Part shown: in pieces, positions 38,861 through 49,426 of the stretch
Layout: each line of letters opens with the position of its first letter
How positions within the stretch are numbered: position 1 is the first letter of the stretch
Assembly (NCBI RefSeq): GCF_019704315.1
Contig: NZ_AP024597.1
Span: 2,326,001 to 2,390,000 of the forward strand
Length of the DNA: 64,000 bases
Direction: 5' to 3'
DNA from: Stygiolobus caldivivus
GTDB taxonomy: Archaea > Thermoproteota > Thermoprotei_A > Sulfolobales > Sulfolobaceae
Made by a program: the position numbers and the translations under genes
The notes under the pieces: generated by a model
The model's input: the letters and a program-made list of their open reading frames with translations, nothing else
Told to the model about the DNA's origin: nothing
The model's database searches: none

Positions 38861-39601
38861 CTAAACTAATACCATCCCTCTCTCTACGGTGCATTTTACG
38901 TAATCCCTGAGGATATCGTTTATAATACCTTGTACCTCTTTATCAGTAGGTCTAACCTCTTGGACCCTACCAGTGTCCTCAAAGCAGAGGTACCCCATTA
39001 CCTGTGTATAACATAAAATCCTCCTCCCCGGTTCTTCAGAGTAAAACCTTACCAACTTTAACCCACCCTTTTCTACATACCCACGTACAGTGGTGACCTT
39101 AGTTATCTGCTGAAAATGTTTCCTTATCACGTCTCTGGGCTTTTCGTCTAACGAGATTGAAGCGGAAAGTAGCTTAAACGGGGCGACCCAAGGGGGTAAC
39201 TGGACGTTCATGGTGGAGCCCAAAAGCGGTTTCTGTAGGGCTGTGGAGAGGATATGCACCCCGTTCAGTACCTTCTCTGTTATTTTCACTTCGTGGCTTT
39301 CTACCGAAAAGTCGTAGACTATACCCTCACTACTGACGGAAACTGAAGGCTTTTTGTCTTCCCTTATTATCTTACCAACTGCAGAATAGACAAAGGACTT
39401 TACATCCGCTAAGTTTATCTCCTTTGAGGGTAAATGGACGTTCCTCCCTGAAATTTTATAGTGTGGCGTTTCAAGTGAGAGCTTACCTATCATACCTCCG
39501 TAAATTTTCATATAAACTTCACTATTCGGTATGTTTTCTTTCACCTCTATTACGTCTCCGTCATAAACTATTTCAGAGTTAAGGATCTTAAAAACTATCA
39601 T
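38861..39601 (-). CDS. Unknown protein, paralogue of 52009-52746 product
   Basis: 246 aa, soluble, no membrane segment. Strongly similar over its full length to the protein at 52009-52746: shared blocks are LPSKEINLADVKSF, LNGVHILS/A, QKPLL, LPPWV-[AT]-PF, KHFQQ[IV]TK and CFEDTG. Two conserved Cys (LCYT, CFEDTG) and an end pattern KC-[TV]-VE-[RK]-GM-[VI]-L are kept in both. No known domain recognised. The other copy follows a broken ATPase gene; this copy stands alone, divergent from msrA. Confidence 0.8.
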   Translation of the reverse strand: MIVFKILNSEIVYDGDVIEVKENIPNSEVYMKIYGGMIGKLSLETPHYKISGRNVHLPSKEINLADVKSFVYSAVGKIIREDKKPSVSVSSEGIVYDFSVESHEVKITEKVLNGVHILSTALQKPLLGSTMNVQLPPWVAPFKLLSASISLDEKPRDVIRKHFQQITKVTTVRGYVEKGGLKLVRFYSEEPGRRILCYTQVMGYLCFEDTGRVQEVRPTDKEVQGIINDILRDYVKCTVERGMVLV

Positions 39602-39946
39602 ACTATTTTCTACGAGGAAGGGGTTTAAATTATTTTACAGAGTGAGTGTGTTGAGTAATAGACCTTTTGAACTTCAAGTATACTGGCGCTATGCTAGGTA
39701 ATTAAAATACATTATTTCCTTACCTTTAAGTGATGCTTTCTTAATAAAATACTTTATTTTTGTACTATATTTTTCTCCATTTTTCTCCTTTTTTATAGTA
39801 GCAGTGGCTCTTTCCTTAATGGCTTATGATGACATTTGTTGGTAAGTGTGTTTCGCAGTGGGGACAAGTTTAAGGAGAGACGGGTCTGAAACATGGTGTT
39901 TTTCCTGTCCCTTTACCATACGATACCAGTTTTTTAGAAGGTATAG

Positions 39947-40117
39947 CTTTATATGTATAAAATTTTACCTAACATTAATTTAATACTGTAAACGGGCATT
40001 AGACCTTATGGAAAAAGCTACATTAGGCGGCGGGTGTTTTTGGTGTACCGAAGCGGTCTTCTCTAGGGTCAAGGGAGTAATAGACGTTAGGCCGGGATAT
40101 TCAGGCGGTTGGGTGCC
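39947..40117 (+). repeat. msrA promoter and 5' end, inverted-repeat copy 1
   Basis: From CTTTATATG upstream of msrA to codon 37 of the gene. Identical over about 163 bases to the reverse complement of 49924-50092, with two mismatches in the last few bases. This is the intact, expressed-looking copy. Confidence 0.92.
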
Positions 40118-40544
40118 TAACCCCACATATGAAGACGTGTGTACCGGCTTAACGGGACACGCAGAAGTAGTCCAGATAACCTTTGACCCCACCGTCATAA
40201 GCTACAAGGAACTACTAGAAATATTTTTTGAGATCCATGACCCTACGACCCCAAATAGGCAGGGAAACGATATAGGCCCCCAATACCGTTCTATAATACT
40301 CTACCATAACGAGGAACAACGCAGGATAGCAGAAGAAGTTATTAAGGAAGTAGAAAAGAGACTTGGCAAAAAAGTCGTAACAGAAGTGAAGCCTTTTGAA
40401 GCCTTCTACGAGGCTGAAGAGTACCACCACAAGTATTTTGAGAGGCACCCTAACCAACCCTACTGTAGGATTGTCATAAGCCCGAAAGTGAAGAAGTTCA
40501 TGTCCCACTTTCCCGACAAAGTGTCATTAACAGCAAGACCTTAA
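40008..40544 (+). CDS. msrA: Peptide methionine-S-sulfoxide reductase MsrA
   Basis: 178 aa. Reduces methionine-S-sulfoxide in proteins and free Met. The catalytic Cys is in [12 protein letters not shown] (about residue 11-13). [26 protein letters not shown] and [23 protein letters not shown] are family hallmarks, and [10 protein letters not shown] closes the active site. Full length and intact. TATA-like CTTTATATG near 39947-39955 gives a leader of about 30 bases. Its first 37 codons plus promoter are duplicated in inverse orientation at 49924-50092. Confidence 0.95.
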   Translation: MEKATLGGGCFWCTEAVFSRVKGVIDVRPGYSGGWVPNPTYEDVCTGLTGHAEVVQITFDPTVISYKELLEIFFEIHDPTTPNRQGNDIGPQYRSIILYHNEEQRRIAEEVIKEVEKRLGKKVVTEVKPFEAFYEAEEYHHKYFERHPNQPYCRIVISPKVKKFMSHFPDKVSLTARP

Positions 40545-40772
40545 CTTATAGAGTTACGGAAAGTAAACCTCAGTGCCCTCCGGTCATAAACTCTAATTAC
40601 TCCCTCCCTTTCTATATTAAAAATCACACCTTTACAAGTATTATATGCAGTTTACATAAGTATTAATTTGCTAAAAAATATATCTAATTTTGGCAAAATT
40701 ATTACGTGTATTATATAGGGTTATATTATATATATAGATAAGACTTAAAACTATAATTAATATATTACTGAT

Positions 40773-41588
40773 ATGGAAAAAACCCTAGTTATAGGAGCTA
40801 TCGTGATCGTATTATTTTTAATAGCTATGGTAATGATAGGCGTGTCCAACTATACGAGCCATATGACCAGTAACACGGGGCCCAATATGATATCTGTGAA
40901 AATGAACAAGTATTCACTAGAATACGTAAACGGATATTATGTCTTAATCGCAAACATCACGGCTAACTTTAACGTAGGTAAACACCTCAACTTATACGGG
41001 GTGATATTGAACAAAACTTACTACTACGCTTTCTACGAGAACTACCCCGTAGTGTGGCTCGATAACGGTACACATGTATACGACATTTATTTGTCAACTA
41101 CTAATTCCACACCTGCACCGTACAGTTTCAAAATAAAACCAGGCTTCTATACGGGCAAGGTAATAATGCAGGACGATAACCTGAGTATAGAGGTAAACTT
41201 CGTCCCCAAGTCCCTTAAGCCGAGTATAACCATACGATCTGCGACCATTAACGAGACGAACGGTTATTACGTACTGACCATAAACGAGACGTCATTTGTC
41301 CCAGTAGGGCATATAAACTTCTACGGTGTCTCGTTAAACGGTACATTCTACTACGCGTATGAACCCGCAGGGAACAACACGTTTTACACAGTAGTCTGGA
41401 TCGACAGAAACGGTACTTACAATATATACCTTTACCCTACTAACTCTACTAACAATACCGTAACTCTAAAACCTTACGCGTTTACAATAAAGCCAGGTGA
41501 ATATACGGCACTATTTTACACGTCAGCGGGTAACATAACCGGTGAAGTACTAGTAGGGCCGAGCTCTTCTACCTACACTGATGAGTGA
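40773..41588 (+). CDS. Membrane-anchored surface protein with tandem repeat domain
   Basis: 271 aa. One N-terminal helix (about 3-24, VIGAIVIVLFLIAMVMIGV), then two copies of a domain of about 100 residues. Shared marks are NGYYVL, GVILN/GVSLN followed by [KG]TYYYA or TFYYA, VVW-[LI]-D, YDIYL/YNIYL-x-TTNST-like and [FY]-x-IKPG-[FE]-YT. Many glycosylation sequons. It belongs outside the cell, anchored by its N-terminus. No family recognised. Confidence 0.75.
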   Translation: MEKTLVIGAIVIVLFLIAMVMIGVSNYTSHMTSNTGPNMISVKMNKYSLEYVNGYYVLIANITANFNVGKHLNLYGVILNKTYYYAFYENYPVVWLDNGTHVYDIYLSTTNSTPAPYSFKIKPGFYTGKVIMQDDNLSIEVNFVPKSLKPSITIRSATINETNGYYVLTINETSFVPVGHINFYGVSLNGTFYYAYEPAGNNTFYTVVWIDRNGTYNIYLYPTNSTNNTVTLKPYAFTIKPGEYTALFYTSAGNITGEVLVGPSSSTYTDE

Positions 41589-42347
41589 GTACAATTTAGG
41601 TATTCAGCTCAAAAGTCGGACACTTTTTTAAAAACTTCCCTTCCCCCCGTCTCCTCTTTTTCTACCACCTTATAATAAAGTCATTTTTACCTTTTCCCAT
41701 AACGGGACTATGACGTAGTATAGACCTAGAAATTTCTCTTATCAGCTAGGTAGGCTATTTCCCAAGGGCTACACTGAACGAGGGTGAAATTTTTGTAGAC
41801 GTGTAGTTACTAAAATATTCGATTATAATTATTTTGGGCCACTCATGCCCCCATTGCAAATTGAAATATCCTCTATTGAATTAGTATAATTCTATGTGTA
41901 AATAACCAGCTACTTGTTAAACGTCCTGTCTAATTTAAGTTATAATCCCCCTCGTTACCCGTCCTATCAACTTTTTAGTATTAATTTTACCCAATGTATA
42001 ATTAACAGTTAAAGTATCATCTCAATAAGACAAATGTAAATTGCAATGGATCCGTAAACGACCCATATACTGCGGCAAATTTATGCTTTTTGCATAATTT
42101 TATTTTTAATTTCTATATTCAATATATAAGAAAAATAAGATAGATGCTATCATAGTACAGTCACTAAGTTATAAGGTCTCTTCACAGTACTTAAGGCATA
42201 TTAACTCCTTGTCTCACACCATCGCTCTGGGATAAGATTCCTTTCATCCACAATTTATAGCTTAATAACGACACTATGAAATACTACTCAAGTTTTAAAA
42301 TATGTTTGAAGATATATATTTATAGTTAAGTGTAAATCCTCTAACTG
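41589..42347. other. AT-rich spacer with a sequence shared with 25958-26020
   Basis: About 760 bases, no gene. At 42033-42091 a stretch with CAATGGATCCGTAAACGACCC resembles 25970-25990. A TATA-like TATTTATAG (about 42317-42325) lies in front of the aldehyde dehydrogenase pseudogene. Confidence 0.45.
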
Positions 42348-43636
42348 ATGTTCGAGAAAGGTGTTTTTATAGGTGGATACATCATTCCTAAGGATAGAGA
42401 GTTTTATGAAGTGAGGAACCCTGCTGATTTCAAGCAAGTTATATCAAAGTTCCCCAGATTAAATGAGGAGTGATGCTGTAGACGCCGTGAAAGTAGCTAA
42501 GGAAACCTTTGAGAAGTGAAAGGAAACTACAACATATGAAAGGGCTAAGATCTTGTTCAAGACAGCAGAGATATTGGAGAGTAGGATGGACGAAATTGCA
42601 AGAACCTTAACTTTAGAAGAGGGTAAAACCATTCCAGAGAGTAGATATGAAGTGGAAAGAATTGCAATATTACTCAGGTTTTACGGTGGATTGATCCTAA
42701 ACTCTTTAGGTAAAACTATACCTTCAAGCCTTAAAAATAGTTTCACACTAATAATGAGGGAGCCTTTAGGAGTTGTCGGTGTAATAACGCCGTGGAATTT
42801 CCCCTTCTTAATTCCAGGTTGGAAGATAATACCTGCAATAGCATCTGGAAATACAGTGGTATTTAAGCCGGCTACTAACACTCTGAACACCGCTTATGAG
42901 CTTGTTAAAGCATTTTATGATGCCGGACTGCAACAGGGCGTAATTAATATGGTTACTGGGAGCGGTAGTGAAGTTGGTGATGAGATAGTTACTAATAAAG
43001 ATGTGGTAGCCATTTCCTTTACAGGCTCTTTAGATGTAGGCAAGCAAATAAACGGTAGACTCGGAAATAGATTCGTAAGAGTTCAGCTGGAACTTGGGGG
43101 TAAAAACGCCACTCTATTGACGAATAATGGCGATATAAGGCTAGCAATTGAACACGTAACCAGGTCGGTTATAAGGAATGCTGGGCAAGTTTGTTTAGCT
43201 ACTTCTAGATTTTTAGTCCCTAAGGAACTCCACAAAAAGATTATAAGCTAACTAATTGAGAAGTTTAAGAAGGTCGTAATAGGCAATGAGTTAAAACAAG
43301 GTGTGGACATGGGTCCTGTATCAAGTAGGGATCAATTTGAGAAGGTTATGAGTTATATTGAAATTAGAAAGAAAGAAGGCGGAGAGTTAGTTTATGGAGG
43401 TGAACCAATAAGAGGAAGTGAAGAATACGATTACGGTTACTTTATAAACCCTACAATATTTGATAACGTGACAAAGGATATGAGGATTGCTAAAGAGGAG
43501 ATATTCGGTCCCGTTCTTGCCGTGATAGAATATGAGAACCTCAACGAGGCTGTAGATATTGTAAACTCTACAGAGTAATGGTCTTGTCACGGAAATCGTC
43601 AGTAATAATATTAGTGAGATAATGAAACATGGTGTT
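42348..43636 (+). pseudogene. Decayed aldehyde dehydrogenase
   Basis: NAD(P)-dependent aldehyde dehydrogenase of the semialdehyde/2,5-dioxovalerate group by resemblance. Recognisable: VITPWNFPFLIPGWKIIPA, FKPATNT, SFTGS, LELGGKN (active Glu) and the catalytic Cys in GQVCLATSR, then EEIFGPVL. Lesions: frameshift near 42470, TGA at 42517-42519 where Trp is expected, TAA at 43249-43251, and one extra A near 43576 (TE then YGLVTEIVSNNI in the next frame). The C-terminal 70 or so residues are missing; the sequence runs into an inverted fragment of another dehydrogenase at the palindrome 43631-43644. Confidence 0.88.
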
Positions 43637-44106
43637 ATAACACCTAAAACTCCTAAAGGTTCTCTTATCACACTTTCATCTACGTCATTTGAAACTTGAT
43701 CTAGATGTTCTCCTTTTGCTAATGTATAAGCGACTGCTATCGCAGCTTCTACATTTTCTATGGTCCTTCTCATATCGCCTCTCGCTTCTTGAATCGTCTT
43801 TCCATGATTTTGCGTTATTATTCTCGCTATAGCTTCTTTATGTTCTTCTAGTTTGCTTTTCAATGCAAATAGATACTGTATTCTCGTAGTTATCGGCACT
43901 TCTCTCCACTTCTTAAAGGTCTCTTGAGCCGTCTCTACTGCTTCTCTAGCTTACTCTTTAGACGAGAATGGAACTTCACCTATAGCCTCATCCTTTGCAG
44001 GGTTGTATAACTTACCCCATATTTGAGTCTTGGACTCCCTGAATTCTCCACCTATGTACAACTTTAATCTACCGTAATTTTTCTGAACTTCTTCAAGGTA
44101 AGACAT
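43634..44106 (-). pseudogene. Decayed methylmalonate-semialdehyde dehydrogenase, N-terminal fragment
   Basis: Starts with ATG at 44106 (MSYLEEVQKNYGRLKLYIGG). An in-frame TAA (43951-43953) replaces a Glu/Lys codon in FSSKE-stop-AREAVE. It continues VPITTRIQYLFALKSKLEE, ITQNHGKTI, NVEAAIAVAYTLAKGEHLDQ and REPLGVLGVITP, all typical of MmsA-type enzymes, and stops there. About 160 of some 480 residues remain. It is fused tail to tail with the aldehyde dehydrogenase wreck. Confidence 0.88.
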
Positions 44107-44646
44107 TTTCAATATATAACGTATAATTTACAGTTTTAATCCTATCTACAACGTGTTTGATTTTAGCTTGAATGATTTAAATATGCTTAGAAAACCTCTT
44201 ACAACTACCAGGTTTATATAAATAGGAAGACAAAATAAATATGCTTACGCGAGACTTATAGAAAAATCAAATGTTATTAAGAAAAACATATTCCATATAT
44301 TAATAATTTTTTATACTATAGGACGAGAAGTATTAATTCAATGGAAATATTTTATGAGGTAGGAAGTAAGCATCATGGTTCCCGTTATTTGTATTATAAA
44401 TTTATTAAGTAAGGAAATTCCTACTTATAGTAGGTGCTAAAATAAGGTTTTGTATAAGTTATAACTATTGTAATAAAATTGAGGAATATCTCAGTGATAA
44501 CACTACGTCCACCCTAAAAGTGATGTCTAGGTCTTAAATTGTATTAGTTTTTAAGATATATCGCTACACATTATATGCCTATATATTTTCATATAGTGTA
44601 TACATAGGAAAAATTAAAATGCCTAAACTGTAATTAGGTAAATAAA
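44107..44646. other. AT-rich spacer, no gene seen
   Basis: About 540 bases. A TATA-like AAATTAAAATG region near 44610 may serve the gene at 44647. Nothing else recognised. Confidence 0.5.
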
Positions 44647-45633
44647 ATGCTTACTAGAAGAAAATTCATTATAAATTCGATTGCGATCTTGGCAGGCTCA
44701 GTTCTCCTTTATAAGGGGATCAAGGTTTTTGGGGACGTAGACCTAACTGTAGGAGACGCACTCAACAACTTAAGTAATTTATATCAACAAGTCCTAAACT
44801 ATTCATCTATTAGTGAGTACTCCTCTCAAGACATCCTTAATGCGATAGCTTACTCGTACTCGTACTTAAGCCAGTTCCCTCAAACGTCGAGCGTCTATTC
44901 TGTATTACCATCTTTATTTAACCCGCCTTCCGGTTTATCTGTAGGTCCTGAAGAAATATATAGACTAGCGACAATAAGTAACGTAAACGAATTATCTATC
45001 TTCCTTGATCAATATACGTCAAGTATAAATGATTTTACGGAGAAAATCCAGGCTTTCGGTTATACACAACCTTCTCCACATAAGGTCCTCTTTACACAAT
45101 ACCTTAGCAACAATTTAAGGGTAAGGGTGATGATGAACTTCTACCCTTATGACATCTCATTAACCCCAGTCCCAGAGTATGAACCAATAGGGCTATTGGA
45201 GTATTACCAGAACGGAAGCTGGTCCCAAATAGGGCTAATCTGTAGGTCTCATTGGTACCCCTATATCATATATCTGCAAGACCTAATGGATCAGCAACTT
45301 AAGGTAAACGTAACAAGCGACCTCCCACCTGTCTATTACAGTGGGAACGTCTTTATACCTAGAATTAACCCCTTTACATTCTTTTCAGCATTAGATTTTA
45401 TCTATGGACAATTTGAGGACGAGCAGAACCAAATTATCTCCTCTCTCAAAAGTTATGGCTATTATTACGTATATCCTTGGGAGGCTTTAGCATGGATAGT
45501 AATAAACCAAGCCGATATCCCTGTCCAATGGAATTTCTCGCCTTATAATAGGCTAAGTTTATTACCAGATGTATTTACTCAGGGGAACGACCCTAATGCA
45601 ACACCTTACCTACCACCAAGCTCGTATTTATGA
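44647..45633 (+). CDS. Exported protein with twin-arginine (Tat) signal, unknown
   Basis: 328 aa. The N-terminus LTRRKFIINSIAILAGSVLL has the twin-arginine motif (T-R-R-K-F-I) and hydrophobic core of a Tat signal, so it is exported folded or anchored by this helix. The rest is Ser/Tyr-rich with few charges, and contains FLDQYTSSINDF, YPYDISLTPVPEY and WEALAWIVINQAD. No cofactor motif is visible. A terminator-like hairpin lies 35 bases after the stop. Confidence 0.75.
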   Translation: MLTRRKFIINSIAILAGSVLLYKGIKVFGDVDLTVGDALNNLSNLYQQVLNYSSISEYSSQDILNAIAYSYSYLSQFPQTSSVYSVLPSLFNPPSGLSVGPEEIYRLATISNVNELSIFLDQYTSSINDFTEKIQAFGYTQPSPHKVLFTQYLSNNLRVRVMMNFYPYDISLTPVPEYEPIGLLEYYQNGSWSQIGLICRSHWYPYIIYLQDLMDQQLKVNVTSDLPPVYYSGNVFIPRINPFTFFSALDFIYGQFEDEQNQIISSLKSYGYYYVYPWEALAWIVINQADIPVQWNFSPYNRLSLLPDVFTQGNDPNATPYLPPSSYL

Positions 45634-45667
45634 ACTTGTTTAATGTATTCTTGCTTGATTATAGAAT

Positions 45668-45694
45668 ATCCAATGGACTCCTCTTATATTGGAT
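45668..45694 (+). terminator. Hairpin with T tract between convergent genes
   Basis: Stem ATCCAAT (45668-45674) / ATTGGAT (45688-45694), followed by TATTTTTATATA. It sits between the convergent genes ending at 45633 and 45770 and could terminate the first. Confidence 0.45.
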
Positions 45695-45769
45695 TATTTT
45701 TATATATATATACAGAGTTTATATTAATTTAATGGGGATTTCTAATTCACAAAGGTCGCGTGAATATCC

Positions 45770-47347
45770 CTAACCTTTGTAATAACTCGAATAGTTTAAT
45801 ATGAAACCATCTAACGGCGTCTCTATTCCCGTTGTGTAGTTCGAGAAACTAACATATAGTTGACCGCTACCCCCATACGGTACGGTAATTGTCACCTGGG
45901 TGTTTATAAAGTAATTTTCTACTACAGTATAGCTACCTAGGAGAACATAATTTACGATATCTAATACTACGGTTATCCCTAGATCTGCAAGAACTCCTAT
46001 CTCTGGGACTAACGCTGTAAGTAGGAGGTCTATCCCATCAAATGCAATAGCGCCTACTTGGTCATTAGTTATATAAGTAGTTAAATAATTTGCCGAGAAA
46101 TAGATCGCCTGCTCGGACTCCGAAACATTCCCTGATACATGTATACTACCACCATTCCAGTTGGCATAACCGTACTTTACAAAGTTGAGTGACATATTCA
46201 TGTAAGGTACTAGGTTATAGTAATACGTTACGGTACCATTACCTATAGGTAACAGCACGTATTCCTTACCGTTTGACGAGTTAAGATTATTATAGATTAC
46301 GCACGTAAAACCATTACTGGTTTCAACGGCGTTTCCGATTTGGTTTTTAACAGAAAGAATTTCGAAGACCGTATCATACTTTGGGGGCCCTCTTGGTGGT
46401 GTAAAAAGTTCGTATGTAATTACTGCAATCGTGGCGTTATAATATGTATAGAGAGTAGGGTTATCTAGTTTAGAAAGTGTAGACATATTTCTAACTATTT
46501 CAGTATTCCAGTTTACATTCGTTGAATAAGAAGGGCCTAAGTAATAGGGGAGTAATGTAGATATCGCATACCAACTAACCGTGCCTTCGAGTTCAGACGA
46601 AAGAATTATATGATTGTATTCGCTATAGCTATTCACATCATTACTCACAGTTACCCAACTTAACGGTACTGAAAAATTGTAGAAATATGTAGCATTAATA
46701 GCCACAAGACCTGTAAGAGGTGGAACACCACATGTGTAAAGCGATTTTTCTGTAGAATCCACTATATAATTATAACTTTTGTTATCGTGGCAGTAAGGAC
46801 AATAAATATAACTTGTTTTAATCTTTAGGTTATCCCTTACTTTCTTTAATTGTTGCTCTATTTTCGTCAGATTCGCCACCTTTATAACTTTAGGTGTCAT
46901 ATTGATCTTGACTTCAATCTTAATAGGTTCGTTATTTAAAACCCATGAAGGGTTATATGGTATCTCCATAGCTGTTACAGAATCGTTTAACGACACAAAA
47001 ACTAGTAAAGAAGTGTTAGTGTTACTCCAGCCTCTCCATGCTTCAACATATTTTGATATAGCGGAAAAAGGTATCTGTATTAAGGAACCTATATATTTCT
47101 TATAGAAAATCACATTATTAGGTTGATTAATAAGGACGAAGATCCTAGCACTTACTGGGCTCCCGTTAAGATAAGTCCTGATCACAAATGATGGTACTTG
47201 TGTCTGAACCCAGAAATACCTGATCGTGCCGTTAGAAGTACTTACTATACCCATAAAAACTGGTGTAAATAAATAGTGTAAATATAGGCCTAGACTAACT
47301 ACAATGACCATGAGGATTATTAACGCTGTGTTATTCTTTTTTATCAC
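45770..47347 (-). CDS. Large membrane/surface glycoprotein, unknown
   Basis: 525 aa. An N-terminal helix (about 8-28, ALIILMVIVVSLGLYLHYLF) serves as anchor or uncleaved signal. The body is beta-rich with very many N-x-S/T sequons. A CPYC motif (YCPYCHDNKSYN, about 188) with a later Cys could form a disulfide or bind metal. Near the C-terminus (about 435-475) is a hydrophobic stretch (LLLTALVPEIGVLADLGITV), possibly a second membrane hairpin. No family recognised. Confidence 0.75.
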   Translation of the reverse strand: MIKKNNTALIILMVIVVSLGLYLHYLFTPVFMGIVSTSNGTIRYFWVQTQVPSFVIRTYLNGSPVSARIFVLINQPNNVIFYKKYIGSLIQIPFSAISKYVEAWRGWSNTNTSLLVFVSLNDSVTAMEIPYNPSWVLNNEPIKIEVKINMTPKVIKVANLTKIEQQLKKVRDNLKIKTSYIYCPYCHDNKSYNYIVDSTEKSLYTCGVPPLTGLVAINATYFYNFSVPLSWVTVSNDVNSYSEYNHIILSSELEGTVSWYAISTLLPYYLGPSYSTNVNWNTEIVRNMSTLSKLDNPTLYTYYNATIAVITYELFTPPRGPPKYDTVFEILSVKNQIGNAVETSNGFTCVIYNNLNSSNGKEYVLLPIGNGTVTYYYNLVPYMNMSLNFVKYGYANWNGGSIHVSGNVSESEQAIYFSANYLTTYITNDQVGAIAFDGIDLLLTALVPEIGVLADLGITVVLDIVNYVLLGSYTVVENYFINTQVTITVPYGGSGQLYVSFSNYTTGIETPLDGFILNYSSYYKG

Positions 47348-48208
47348 ATTCTCACAATAATTAATGTATATTCACAAATATTATTTATTTTCCCCTTTGG
47401 ATGTTTCTACCTATTAACACCTAATTAGCATAATTAATTAGAATTATTTATTTAGAATATTTTCCAATAATATTTATCTAATATTATGTTTAATATTAAA
47501 ATTTTTATTGTACTAATATTAATAATGTTGGTCAAGATTTTATGAATAAGTTTTAGGGTCTGAACTGAGTTATTTTTCATTGTTAATATAAATATTTTTC
47601 CTCGTTCATACCACATTTCTATGACGAAAACGAGCCCCATTTTAATGTGGACAAAAAGAGTAAAAACTACAGAGATGAGATCTTTGTGCCTTTAGGCCCG
47701 AAGGAGCTCCATGGCACATCTACAAGGTGATTAAGGCTAAGTCCCTGCACCAGATCATGAACGAAGATAAAAAGGTTGAAATGAAGGAACAGCCACAAAC
47801 GGAGTAGTCTCCTCGGCTGGGAAAACATAGCCTAAAGGAGAGCTTAAGCTAGACGTGGCTAATCCCTACCGTCAAATCGAACATCATAAAAACCGCTGAT
47901 AATGGCAAGGGACAGGGGTAATAGGAATAGACGCATCGGAAGAGTACTCATAGTCCATTTATAGTAAATGGGGAGGTAATTTAACGCCCCGCCGTGTGAG
48001 CTACAGCCACCTAGTATAACTTATCCGTTCTAGACGCAGATAATCTCAATATAATTCTAAAAACTTCTTTGCAAGTATTATCGAATAAAGACTATATTAT
48101 GACGTCTCCAAAGTATAGTCGGACATATATAGCCTAACGGCTACATTATGAACCCGCTCAAAGTAAAAAGCTAACATAAAGTAAATGGTTTGAGAGGCTA
48201 TGCAGTTT
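47348..48208. other. Spacer with degraded coding sequence
   Basis: About 860 bases. The first 300 are AT-rich; a 62-codon minus frame there looks accidental. From 47647 composition changes and a decayed gene is seen (separate entry). Further on, GIDASEEYS near 47920-47950 is followed at once by a stop, another possible fragment. Confidence 0.4.
47647..47807 (+). pseudogene. Frameshifted gene fragment, unknown
   Basis: GTG frame DKKSKNYRDEIFVPLGPK is followed, after a shift of frame near 47700, by GAPWHIYKVIKAKSLHQIM and an end at TAG 47805-47807. The continuity of coding-like sequence across the shift suggests one broken gene of about 53 codons or the remains of a longer one. No family recognised. 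Confidence 0.4.
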
Positions 48209-49393
48209 TTATTGCTTCAACACATTTTTAAATACCAACAGAGCGAGGACAATATAACCAAGTAATAGAAATGAGGCGACTATTACAACATCCTTTTGCC
48301 CCACTAATAGTTCTAGAAAAGATAATAAAATATTCCCCAAAGCACCGAAAATACTACCTAAGGTCGCAAGTAAGCCGTTATAAGACGCAATAACCTCTTT
48401 AGGTATTTTCACCTGGAAAATAGGGCTTATAAATGAGCTGTAAAGGGTCAAGAAGAGCCAATAAAACAGTATGAGGATTAAAGAAAACTGAGGCTGGACA
48501 AAGGCTAGAGAAACCAAAAGTATCACGGGGATAAGACCTCTGAAAAATATAAAAATATAATACAGATTATTTTTATATTTTTCAACATTAATTTTAGTAA
48601 AAATAAGGAGTGAAATACTACTGTATGCGATCGTCATTGAGTAGTAGACCATGTAGTTGAGGAAGAAATAAGACTGCGCAAAAAACACCAGAAAGACCGG
48701 TAATAAACCGCCTATAAAGTTTGCGAAAAGTGTATCTACAAAGAAGAACGTTACCGCTCGATCCTTTTTAAATACTGAAATTGAAAGGGAGAAGAGGAGT
48801 TTCGCACTACCGGTGCCTTTAGGGTATTTAATCTTGAAAATTAAAGGAGTATGTATTAACAACATGAATAAGCCGAGGACTAAAAGCAGTGACCTTAAAC
48901 CGATCACGAAAAGGGTTAGGTACAAGAATACGATCGCCGAAGCGGTTCTTACAATGTTTACAGTAATCCACACCACTCTGTACTCTGAGGCAGAATTTAC
49001 CAAATTCCTTAATACCTTTACGTGGTTTGTCCCCTTAAAAGAGTGTATAGTGATAATCACAGTATAAACTAAGAAAATAAAACCTGGTTCAAAACGGTAA
49101 AGGAAATAAAATAGTAAAAAAGAAGTCCCGCTTAACAGTGAAAGTATTAGATCGTACCTCCTAGTGTTTACTATATAATCTGTTAAGAAACCCGCTACAC
49201 TACTCAGATGCCCTAACACGTAAGAAATGCTGAGTAAAACTCCTACCAGTAACGGGTTTTTAGTCTGTAAAAAGAGGTAAGCTGGAAATACTGTCGAGAT
49301 GATCATTACAGGCTGTAGAAAGTGCTGTAAAAAGTAAAGCCTAACGTCGGTATTAGACAACATTTTACTCGGCTTATACTCCAACAGCTTCAC
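48209..49393 (-). CDS. MFS-type transporter
   Basis: 394 aa with about 12 hydrophobic helices, so a polytopic membrane carrier. It begins GTG at 49393, or ATG at 49363 (MLSNTDVRLYFLQHF). The loop GFLTDYIVNTRRYD after the second helix is a weak motif A, and the second half has SPIFQVKIPKEVIASYNGLL as in exporter-type MFS proteins. No substrate clue in the protein itself. A 60-aa Cys-containing peptide gene lies 33 bases upstream on the same strand. Confidence 0.8.
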   Translation of the reverse strand: MKLLEYKPSKMLSNTDVRLYFLQHFLQPVMIISTVFPAYLFLQTKNPLLVGVLLSISYVLGHLSSVAGFLTDYIVNTRRYDLILSLLSGTSFLLFYFLYRFEPGFIFLVYTVIITIHSFKGTNHVKVLRNLVNSASEYRVVWITVNIVRTASAIVFLYLTLFVIGLRSLLLVLGLFMLLIHTPLIFKIKYPKGTGSAKLLFSLSISVFKKDRAVTFFFVDTLFANFIGGLLPVFLVFFAQSYFFLNYMVYYSMTIAYSSISLLIFTKINVEKYKNNLYYIFIFFRGLIPVILLVSLAFVQPQFSLILILFYWLFLTLYSSFISPIFQVKIPKEVIASYNGLLATLGSIFGALGNILLSFLELLVGQKDVVIVASFLLLGYIVLALLVFKNVLKQ

Positions 49394-49426
49394 CTAACTC
49401 GTGTTATCTAGGACGTCTTTACTCAA

